This document shows positions 55,900-64,000 of a stretch of DNA of 64,000 nt, piece after piece; the stretch's first letter is position 1, and each line of letters opens with the position of its first letter. This DNA comes from Miscanthus floridulus (Eukaryota; Streptophyta; Magnoliopsida; Poales; Poaceae). The stretch spans positions 56,726,852-56,790,851 of the forward strand of contig NC_089584.1 in NCBI RefSeq assembly GCF_019320115.1. The letters are read 5' to 3'. The notes below the pieces were generated by a model. That model did not search any database. It saw only the letters and a list, made by a program, of their open reading frames with translations, and was not told where the DNA came from. A program made the translations under genes and the position numbers.

Positions 55900-56333
55900 G
55901 GGTTATTTGGATTGGTACCATTACAATTCTCAGAACTTTGAGATGTACCATTAAAATTCGTCTATTTTGAGATCTACCATTATAATTCATCGTTTCATAG
56001 AGTTTCGCCATTCCCTATGTCTTCCAGCTTCTTAGGCCCACTAGCAGTCATATGCACACTGTTCTCTTTTCTGTATGGACTATTTTGCCCCGTCCAAAGA
56101 TAAAAGAGCCCTGCGCTGCGCCTATGACCCCATCTCTCAGTCCCTTCTCCTCCTCGTGCTCACACTATCTCTCACTTGTCCTCCCAACATGGTGACAGCG
56201 GGAACCCAAACCCTAACCCTAGCCGCTGGCGTCCTAGAGCCCATGCCCGCCCCTAAGTCAGCTACCGCCGTCGGTGTCCTGGAGCCCATGCCCATGCCTG
56301 AGCTGTCCTCCCAGATCTCAGACGATTGGAGCC
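55900..56333 (+). repeat. Left TIR of the MULE (434 bp)
   Basis: Inverted copy of 61381-61813, with small differences. The inner half has coding-like sequence (GTQTLTLAAGVLEPMPAPKS) shared by both TIRs. Confidence 0.9.
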
Positions 56334-56900
56334 ATGGCTAGGTAGTGGACTGGAAGCCTGATGAAGGTACCTTCGATGGGCTCAAGCGCAATGGGTAGTG
56401 GTAGAAGGGAGTGCCCTTATTGCCATGTTCCTTTGGTTCGGATCCAGAGCAAGCAGTCGGCGATAAAGGGTCAGTGGTTTCTCACGTGCCTGTACAACAT
56501 TAAGGTTAGGATTCTTGACATTGTTTACCTCACTGTGTCTCTTGATGCTACTCTGATTGATGCTTTTTTGTGTGTTGGGTGATCATACTACCTATGGCTT
56601 CATCTGCTCTGAGTTGCAGATTGAGGCCTTGGAAGTAAGGGAATGCAATGGCAGACTGGTAAGGAGACATTAGCTGACTGTTATGCCAAGTTGAAGGAAG
56701 AATTGCAAGAGTTGAAGCAAACTGTGGATGGTCTAGTAGCTAATCTGTGGAAACTGAAGGTTGAACCTGCTGAGCTAAAGCCTGAGCTAGACATGAAGAA
56801 ATGCCATATTGTGCTTGACTGTTCAGTTGTATCGATAGTTTTTTTTAGCTTTGTAGGTATCCTGATTGGTGCATTTGTTATTGCTAGCATGTGGAAGTGA
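56190..56900 (+). pseudogene. GRF-type zinc finger / coiled-coil / membrane-anchored protein of the MULE
   Basis: Start MVTAGTQT (56190) within the left TIR. After a frame change and stops near 56340-56400: GRRECPYCHVPLVRIQSKQS with GQWFLTC, a GRF-type zinc finger (C-x2-C...C). A likely intron follows (donor after aacattaag near 56503, acceptor gagttgcag ending at about 56621). The second exon gives IEALEVRECNGRL, then after a 1-base shift a coiled coil (CYAKLKEELQELKQTVDGLV) and a C-terminal hydrophobic segment (VVSIVFFSFVGILIGAFVIA), ending at 56900. Plant GRF proteins of this build are common; the role here, perhaps as a mudrB-like accessory, is inference. Confidence 0.6.
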
Positions 56901-57276
56901 ACAGCTAGAATGTGTGTTAATCAGCTAATGTAAGTGTGGGTTGGTTGTGTTGGAGCTGTGGCTCCCTGTTTCTTTTGTGTACTGATGAGGTCCAAACCTT
57001 CTTATTAAGTTACAAATCTGTGGTTAGCTTCCAGTGAGCTCAACTTGATCTGTGGTCACCATGTTTGAGCAAAGCTTGTGTTCATCTTTTTAGTGTTCAA
57101 TAGCTTTAGATGTAACTGTTAACAAAAAATGAATAAATGTCAATGCTGGTTACAGACTTCATATCAAATTGTTGATGTATGGGTATAGATCTTACATGTA
57201 GAGATGTAACAAGTGTAACAATACATTATGGAGGTTCAGGTGTGGCTTTTGTTTGTTCCTCAGGCTCCTTTGGTTG
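56901..57276 (+). other. 3' region of the GRF gene
   Basis: AT-rich with no ORF of note; probably the 3' UTR of the plus-strand gene and the spacer between the two convergent genes. Confidence 0.4.
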
Positions 57277-57650
57277 TCATTGAGATGGCAAGACTGATCT
57301 TGCATCCAAGGGCCTTAGAGGTGCTATCAGCTCCTTTAAAGCAAAAGTCTTGTTCTTGTTTCTTAACAATAACTCATCTGAAGGGAAATTTGGTGGTGGT
57401 AGCATGTTTTTGGGTAGTGGTGGTGGAGGCATGGTCTTGGACGGTGGCAGTGGTAGTGGCATGTTTTTGGGTGGCGGTGGCAGCATGCTCTTCAGGGGTG
57501 GTGGTGGCATCTTAGTGGATATAGAGAGATGTGATGACATGTCCGCTTCTTTTGGTAGAAGCATTCCATTTGATCTAGGCTAAACTTTCTTTGGAGGTGC
57601 AATTGATGAGCTCCCAATGTTACCTAAACTATCTAAACCTATCTTAACAA
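57277..57650 (-). pseudogene. Proline-rich possible C-terminal exon of the MULE transposase
   Basis: 95 open codons with repeated KxMPPPP-like units (KMPPPPLKSMLPPPP, KTMPPPPLPKNMLPPP), preceded by PRSNGMLLPKEADMSSH. The opposite strand gives a glycine-rich ORF; the minus strand is preferred because the transposase lies upstream on it and the sequence in front continues in frame. Whether it is joined to the transposase by splicing is unproven. Confidence 0.35.
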
Positions 57651-58262
57651 ATTTGGACCTTGATTGTGAGTTCTGGAAAGATGAAAGAAAACAAGAACAC
57701 TCATCCATCAAATTCCTATGTGTTAGATGCAGATCTAAGGTGGTAAAGATAAATAGAAGACTCGATGCAACAACTCACTCACTAGCTACTCAAGCATTCC
57801 TAGTTCAGGTGCTCAAACAATGATCATGTTTCTAGTTGCCCCACTACAGAGGCACTGTAGTCGTTTCCCAGTTCAGCAGATAATGATCTGCTTGAACCTT
57901 GCTACTGCAAGTGACCTGTGGCAAAGAGGAATGCCAACACTTAAACTAGTAGCACAGGACTCAGCACCAAGACCAGTTCAACACTTAAACCCAACTACAA
58001 GGTTCTAGGATTCTAACACTTAAATCAAGGTTCAACACTTAAATCAACATAATAGCATACCAGTAGCAGCATACCAGGTTCAACTATTGATCTTACAACC
58101 ATACAAGGTTCTAGCATACCAGGTTCACAACCATACATGGTTCCAGCATTCTAACTACAAGGTTCCGGGAATCCAACTACAATGTTACACAAAAGCATAT
58201 CATAAACTAGGGTACCCCATAAAATACAACAAGGTTCAACTGCTGATATTACAAAAGCATAT
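57651..58262. other. MULE intergenic spacer with imperfect repeats
   Basis: From about 57990 to 58260 many degenerate copies of aaggttc(t)agcataccag / caacacttaaatcaa-like units occur. No gene is supported. Confidence 0.45.
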
Positions 58263-61200
58263 CATAAGCTGTTGACAAGCTCTATCTTCATAGACTAGCC
58301 TCCTAAGGCTACAAACAACAATAGTAGGTGGGTTGGCTGTTGCCTTCTTGAGCTTCTTCTTGATGGGTGTCTTCTTCTTCTTTGTTGTGCCCTTCTTCTG
58401 CTTCTTCTAAACTTTCTGTTTCTTACCTTGGGAGGGACCAACTGTATTTGTTGGAGCTTGTTTCCTACATTTTAAAGGTGACATTACATATTGTGAAGTG
58501 AAAAACAAGATAGATTTAGTGCACAGAAACATACCTTTTGTTAGCCTAGTTCCTTGGTGGAGCTCTCTCACCATCTTCTCCAATCTCTATCTCTTTGCAA
58601 GTTTTTGAAAAGTGGCCAAAATCTCCACATCTCCTACATTTGACCTTCTTTTTGGATGCCTTTTCTCCAAGCAACCTCTATGCCTTTGAAACTTTGGTCT
58701 TCCTGCTCCTCTACCTAGCAATGGTGGAAACACTTTGAATCCAAGTTCCACAATAGGCCATTGTGACCTATCTAGGATAGGTTCAATTCTGTCCTCATAG
58801 GTTGCCTTGAACCTAGCCACTGAGTAATACTCATGGACAAAATCTTCAATTTTCACCCCTCTGTTGGACAGAATCCATGCCAAACCATGTTTGTAGGGCT
58901 TCCCTATCAATTGCCACTGCCTGTAGGAGCATTTATGGTTCTGCAAGTCAACTGTTTGTCTTTTCTGATTGTTCCACTCATCCAAGATGGTCACTTCTGC
59001 AATATCAACATCACTAACTGATACCTTGACCACTTTGAGGTTATTGCCAATCAAGTTGAGCTCCTTCATCACATTTGAGAGTATTCCATCTGTCCACTAC
59101 CTAGCAAGCATCTTCCTAGTGTATCTCTTCTCCATGATCAGCTCTCTAATTCTGTCAACTAATTCATGTAGTAGCAAACCTTTAAACCTCTTTACTTGTG
59201 CATTGAAGCTCTCTGAAACATTATTTGTCAAGTAGTCACACTTGCTATTTTCTGAAAATGCACACCTATACTAGATCCTGTTGTGGTGTTCCTCAAGGTA
59301 GTCAATGGCTTCAGGTGCAAACTCAAAAATTTTCTTCATGTGCCACTAAAACAGCCTTTGTGTGTAGCTTCTAGCTGCTAGGTACAAGTGATCAGTGAAC
59401 ACCTCACCAGAATACTTCTTCAAAAAATTCTGATACAAATGCCTCATGCACTCCTTGTTTTTAGCTTGTGGGAAGACAGACCCCACTACAGTCTCTAGTG
59501 CTTTACATGCATCTATACATATAAACAGGTTTGGAACATCTCCTACAACCTTATGCAGCTGCTGCAGAAACCATTTCCAATTATCTTCAGTTTCTAACTC
59601 GAAAATTACATAATCAATATGGTACAACCAATTGTATCCATCCACACAAGTAGCTGAAGCTAACTGACCCCTATATTTACCATGCAAACAGGAAGCATCT
59701 ACCCCAATAAAAGGTCTACAACCAGATAATAATCCATCCACACATGGTCTAAGAGCAACAAACATCCTCTTGAATCTGTTTTTGGTGCCAATCTTCTCTA
59801 GCTCTATATCTACTAAGGTACTAGGGGATACTTTCTCAATTTGAGCTTTCCAATTGAAAATCAACTAAAAACTCTTCTCATATTTACCATGGATCTGCTC
59901 TAAAGCTACCTTCATACCTGACCATGCCTTGGAGTATTTCAACTTAATGCCATAGTTGCACCTTTAGTTTGCACCAGGGGATACTTTCTCAATTTGAGCT
60001 TTCCAATTTGTCCCTATGCTTAGTTGCACCTTTGCTTGGATTCTTCTTTAGCCAGTCTGCCAACCTATCTGCACACCAACCTTGGGTGGCCATCTTCCCT
60101 TCTCTGAGTTTTGTGGTAGGATAGTTGTGTTCAAAAGGTAGCCTTTTGATCTACACAAACAAATACAATAGGACATCAGTTGCATAAATAACAAATTTAA
60201 TAAACAACTCCAACAGTAATGAAAAATTTACCTCTATTGTCTTGCCATAAGAATTTCTAGAAGCATGTATACACCAAGGACATCCCTCTGCTTTACACTT
60301 GGCAATAAATCTAGTAGGGCCAGTTTGCACAGTAGCAAACTCAAAACCTGTCTTCACTGCATAATGCATAATTGCCTTCCTGAATGCAACAATATCAGGA
60401 AAGAGCCCTCCTTTCACAATCTTGGGGTTTTCTGGATCATGAATCACATGGACCTCCTATGGATCTACATCATCAATCTCTGCCTCAAGAGGAACACCTC
60501 CTTTAGTAGCACCACAATCATTTGCATCAGCATTAGCACATGGTTGTGGGTGAGAACTGTTAGCAGCCTATGCATTATTAGTGTACTGATGAGGAGGTAG
60601 GTACTGGCATGTACATTCCCTCATCATCAACACCCACATACTCCTCATTATCAAACATGTCTAGCTCCCTATCAGGCTCTAGTTCAAGCTCTAAAGGATA
60701 CTCTAGTCCTTCATCTAACTCAGCAGTAGGCTTGGTAGCAGGGCTAATAGGAGGATTAGGCTACTCAGCAGGATCTATAATAGGATTCTCATGCCTATTG
60801 GGATCTGGACTAGGATTCTCATGCTCAACAGGAGGAATCACACAAAGAGGCTCTAGGGTAGCAAACTCATCAACATCTGCAACTTTTCTTTCAAAAACTC
60901 CAACAACAAGTTGGCAATGCATTTGATCCTTATACATTTCAAACACATCATTCAGCTAGAAGTCATTAACTAGTCTGACGTCTTCACACATCCTTTTGTC
61001 AAAGAACCACACACAAGGACTCTGGGTAGGGAACCATTTGAACTAATTGGTCAAGCTTTGCATTAGCAACTCAAAAGTGAACGATCCTACCTCCACATCC
61101 CATTTAATCACACTACCCTTCGTGTAAGCTTTCCTACCATTACTATCTATAGTACCGAAACCTTCAACTTTAATCTCTAAGGAGAACAACCGAACCCTAG

Positions 61201-61264
61201 CAGCAAACAAACAATTCACAAATAAATACACTAGGGTCAACACAATTCCTTGACCTACTCGCAT
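58263..61264 (-). pseudogene. mudrA-like MULE transposase
   Basis: N-terminal region from 61264 with GSVIKWDVEVGSFTFELLMQ; MuDR DNA-binding region (60240-60447: GLFPDIVAFRKAIMHYAVKT, CKAEGCPWCIHAS); an 81-bp intron (60151-60231, gtaaat...gtgtag); then QGWCADRLADWLKKNPSKGA. The MULE catalytic domain (59346-59864) shows FIGVDASCLHGKYRGQLASA, ETEDNWKWFLQQLHK, FICIDACKALETV and KECMRHLYQNFLKKYSG. Further on: NNVSESFNAQVKRFKGLLLH and the SWIM region (CSYRQWQLIGKPYKHGLAWI; two expected Cys are Tyr). A CCHC knuckle (CRRCGDFGHFSKTC, about 58600-58645) lies one frame off. A lysine-rich tail (KKKKTPIKKKLKKA) ends near 58263. Several TAG stops and a templated duplication near 59980. Confidence 0.85.
60151..60231 (-). 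other. Predicted intron of the MULE transposase (81 bp)
   Basis: Donor acaatagag/gtaaat and acceptor ttgtgtag/atcaaaagg on the minus strand. Removal joins the MuDR DNA-binding part to RLPFEHNYPTTKLREGKMAT. AT-rich, as plant introns are. Confidence 0.65.
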
Positions 61265-61380
61265 CGCTACTCAGACTCAAGAGATTGAAGGTTCGAGATC
61301 CATACCTCTCCTCACCGTGCTCCATGTCCATGGGGTCAGCCATTGCGCTCAATGGAACACCATCATGAGGTCGCTAGAGA

Positions 61381-61813
61381 GGCTCCAATTGTCTAGGATC
61401 TAGGAGGATAGCTTGGGCGTAGGTGTGGGCTCTAGGATGTCGGCGGTGGCAGCTGACTTGGGCATGGGCGTGGGCTCTAGGACGCCAGCGACTAGGGTTA
61501 GGGTTTGGGTCCCACCGTCACCACATTGGGAGGACAAGTGAGAGATAGAGTGAGCGCGAGGAGGAGAAGGGACTAAGAGATGGAGCCACAGGCGTAGCAT
61601 AGGGCTCTTTCATCTTCAGATGGGGGCAAAATCATCCATATAGAAAAGAGAACAGTGCACATATGACTGCCAGTGGGCCCAAGCAGCTGGAAGAGTAGAG
61701 AATGGTGAAACTCAGTGAAATGATGAATTATAATGGTAGATCTCAAAATAGACGAATTTTAATGGTACATCTCAAAGTTCTGAGAATTGTAATGGTACCA
61801 ATCCAAATAACCC
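61381..61813 (-). repeat. Right TIR of the MULE (433 bp)
   Basis: Inverted copy of the left TIR. On the minus strand it encodes GTQTLTLVAGVLEPTPMPKS in an open frame (61400-61600). Confidence 0.9.
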
Positions 61814-61822
61814 ATTGATCAA

Positions 61823-62467
61823 ATAAGATATCAATGCAAGGTAAAGGATATTTGTTCTTGATAGTAATAGCATTGAGTGGTCCATAGTCCACACACATCC
61901 GCAAAGACTTGACTTCTTTTTCACAAATATGGCTAGACAACCCTATGGTGATGAACTAGGGCGAATGAGACCCTTCTCTAAGAGTTCTTGCAACTAGATC
62001 TTCAATTCTGCTAACTCATTAAGTGGCATTCTATATGGTCTTTTGGGAAATGGGTGCGGTACCCGATAACAATTCTATCTTGAACTCTATCTCCTTGTCC
62101 AGTGGTAACCACAACAATTCATTAGGAAGGACATCTAGAAACTCACATACTATAGGAATATCAGCAAGGGCCATAGGCTGGACAGCATTGGCCACATTTT
62201 GGAGATCAAACTCCCTAGGAAGGGGTACGAGAAAAGCATCATTATTCTTAGGGTCTCTCAACATAATGGTTCTATTCGATATATCGATAAGAACACCATG
62301 GTTCTTCATCCAATTCATACCCAAGATCACATCTATACCCAATCTCGGTAATATCACTAAGTTTGCAGTATACTCTCGTCCACTTATTTGGATAAGTACA
62401 TCTTTAACTATCTGATTGGTAGAAATGTTACTCCTGGCTGCACTTATATAATAACCACCTTTGTCTA
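61823..62467 (-). pseudogene. pol: Protease C-terminal part and RT start of C
   Basis: LGIDVILGMNWMKNHGVLID (protease C-terminal part), VCEFLDVLPNELLWLPLDKE, FKIELLSGTAPIS, then with stops and a frame change [20 protein letters not shown] and [10 protein letters not shown], interrupted by the MULE. It corresponds to B 33790-34330. A frame change near 62360-62470 separates it from the protease active site. Confidence 0.85.
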
Positions 62468-63684
62468 CTACAATATTTTCTGATCATGCTTGGATGCAAA
62501 TGTTGGACTCATGAATGAATGCGAAGCTCCAGAATCAAATAGAATGACTATAGGATGATGATTCACAAAAAACATACTAGCTATGACAACCTCGCCAGAG
62601 GGAATCTCTTCCATGGTGGTGTAATGCACATACCCTAGGCGTGCCTTTGCAGTTGCTAGCCTCTGATTGTTCTTCTTGGGGAAAGGGCACTCCCTCACCC
62701 AATGACCAGTCTTGTTGCAATTAAAACATGGTTGATTGTTAGGTGGTGCCTTTGAGTTGCCTTGTCCTGCACTACCCTTAGGTGGTAGAGCAATGGAGTA
62801 TGCCCGATGATACCCTTTATTTGCTTGGCTTGGCTGGGCCTTCTTCTGAAGTGGCTGGTATTTTGGAGCAGGTGAGCAGTATTGGGTTCTTGCCACCACT
62901 GGAGCTCTCTACTAAGATGCACCGACTTCAAAGGCCCTCTTGAGGCTCTTAGATGCAGCATAAATATTATTATGATTCTCTTGTGTGAGCGCATCACTAA
63001 TGAATTCATTGTAGGTCACACTCTTGTTATTTCTTAGAGTCTTCATCAACTTTGGACCTAGTCCTCTCTTGAAGCTTGCAATCTTCTTAGCATCGATATT
63101 CACAAACTCAGGTGCATACCTAGAGAGGTTGTTGAAGGCATGCAAGTACTCAGTGAGACTTTTGGTACCCTGGGTAAGCCTCATAAACTTTGTATGTTTC
63201 ATGCTCATAAGACCTAGGGTAATATGATGCCCCTAGAAAGCAGCCTTGAATTCATTCCAAGTAACCTAAGCATTAGTAGGGAGGGTAGACAAGTAATGAG
63301 TCCACCAAATGCCTACTGGACCATGCAACTAATGTGAGGCATACTCAGCCTTCATATGCTCTATAACTCTTAAGAGATGAAACTTCTGCTCAATGGTATT
63401 GAGCCATTCATCGGCTTGCAATGGCTCCTCTACCTCCTTAAAGATAGGAGGTTTTGTGTCCAAAAAGTCCTTGAAATCACTGAACTAATTCGATTTGGGC
63501 CCCTAGTATTGGTCTCGTCCTCATCCATGAACAGTGTTCTATGCAAGCCTGCGTAGCACTTCCCCCATAGACCGTTGGGTCTCTAGGAGTTGTGCCATCG
63601 TTTTCGTTGGTGTGGGGTGCAGTGGTGGTGGGGGATCATCATCACCATCACAACTAGTACTAGCCCCTCTGTGAGTGTGAGTCA
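62468..63684 (-). pseudogene. gag: gag and protease active site of C
   Basis: Start MTHTHRGASTS at 63684, preceded by ttgtag, as in B (ttgcag-ATG). FSDFKDFLDTKPPIFKEVEE, YASH-LHGPVGIWWTH, LTQGTKSLTEYLHAFNNLSR, KIASFKRGLGPKLMKTLRNN, an intact CCHC knuckle CFNCNKTGHWVREC (62690-62735) and the protease site VILFDSGASHSFMS (62500-62545) with an intact DSG. Stops before 63208 include TAG at Gln positions seen in B (for example NAQ-TW). About 45-50% identical to B's gag by eye. Confidence 0.9.
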
Positions 63685-64000
63685 TCTACAAAGTTGCAAC
63701 AATAATTGATTATTGGTTGATGTTAAGAGATTGTAAAAGAATTGTATAATCATGCCATACTACAATTACTGTAAAGAATCTTAAATTCATACAATAACAC
63801 AGAGACACAATAATTCATTTCCACAACATAACATCACCAAAAGAACCACTTGTCATACTCACAACACATTTCATACATGCCAAAATTTTCTTGGCAAAAA
63901 CAACTAGAAATTCATTAAAAAGTACCATCACCACATGTAGTACATGCACGGTTCCAATGACAATCGAAAAGGGTACATCATTGAATCAAAACCTAAATTA
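63685..64000 (-). other. Leader of C upstream of gag
   Basis: Noncoding spacer between ORF0 (expected beyond 64000) and gag. The last 180 bases match positions 1-180. Confidence 0.7.

Larger units (their letters stand above)
55900..61813. mobile_element. Mutator-like element (MULE), 5,914 bp, two convergent genes
   Basis: Terminal inverted repeats of 434 and 433 bp (55900-56333 and 61381-61813) starting gggttatttggattggtacc, a perfect 9-bp target duplication, and removal restores the RT frame region of C ([12 protein letters not shown]). Inside: a GRF-type gene on the plus strand from the left end and a mudrA-like transposase on the minus strand from the right end, tail to tail. The layout resembles MuDR with mudrA and mudrB. 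Stops and a frame change disable the transposase. Confidence 0.95.
61814..64000 (-). mobile_element. Element C, 5' part (leader, gag, protease, RT start)
   Basis: Continuation of C to the right of the MULE. 61814-61822 is the right target copy. 63821-64000 equals 1-180 of element A apart from about four transitions. Confidence 0.88.

Noticed and set aside
57350..57583. Glycine-rich plus-strand ORF (GGGG repeats) in the MULE
   Set aside because: It is the complement of a proline-rich stretch on the minus strand, which fits the direction of the transposase better. Not counted as a separate gene.
57990..58260. Repeat array resembling a CRISPR or satellite
   Set aside because: Units vary in length and sequence with no regular spacing; it is a degenerate spacer inside the MULE of a plant genome.
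60609..60926. Serine/glycine-rich plus-strand ORF
   Set aside because: Antisense to the N-terminal part of the MULE transposase; composition comes from Pro/Glu-rich codons on the other strand.

Overview
The window looks like plant nuclear DNA, almost certainly from a grass, and consists nearly entirely of nested, decayed transposable elements. The evidence is Ty3/gypsy retrotransposons with very long LTRs and tRNA-Met primer sites, Athila/Tat-type elements with a tRNA-Asp-like primer site, and fragments of CACTA, hAT and Mutator (MULE) DNA transposons. I found no intact host gene, rRNA or tRNA. I do not name a genus. Element letters A-I are local labels, and all identities come from reading the sequence, not from database searches.

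Layout. 1-6848 (-): element A, the 5' part of a long-LTR chromovirus-like (Tekay/Del-type) element. 6849-7823 (+): LTR fragment D of a related family. 7824-8960 and 21938-23529 (-): the 3' and 5' parts of what may be one CACTA element. Between them lie E (8961-15299, +), a gag-only Athila/Tat-like element, and F (15300-21937, +), a deleted relative inserted in E's 3' LTR. 23530 to about 24660 (+): G, the start of a Tat-like element. About 24661-25552 and 41130-43980 (-): H, another Athila/Tat-like element, split by B. 25553-41129 (+): B, a 15.6-kb Tekay-like element with LTRs of 4.7 and 4.2 kb and a full gag-pol including a chromodomain. 43981-46093: no recognisable gene, with a possible Helitron 3' end. 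46097-46640 (-): DUF4283-type remnant. 47025-47737 and 52745-53029 (-): a hAT transposon split by I (47738-52739, -), a 5.0-kb LTR element that encodes only gag-protease. 53030-64000 (-): C, a second copy of A's family, with a 5.9-kb MULE (55900-61813) inserted in its reverse transcriptase. The last 180 bases repeat the first 180.

How the parts work. B, C and A show the order LTR, tRNA-Met PBS, an extra ORF ('ORF0'), gag, protease, RT, RNase H, integrase, chromodomain, PPT, LTR, although no single copy is intact. The MULE has two convergent genes starting in or near long TIRs: a mudrA-like transposase and a GRF-zinc-finger/coiled-coil/membrane-anchored protein. E and I lack a polymerase, so they would have needed enzymes from other elements to move.

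Most notable: (1) ORF0, a conserved, unidentified coiled-coil/acidic protein between PBS and gag in two diverged families; (2) a small conserved ORF inside the giant LTRs; (3) long reading frames broken almost only by TAG/TGA at expected Gln/Trp/Arg codons with no frameshift (14 stops in B), the pattern expected from deamination of methylated cytosine; (4) the two-gene MULE with coding-like TIRs.
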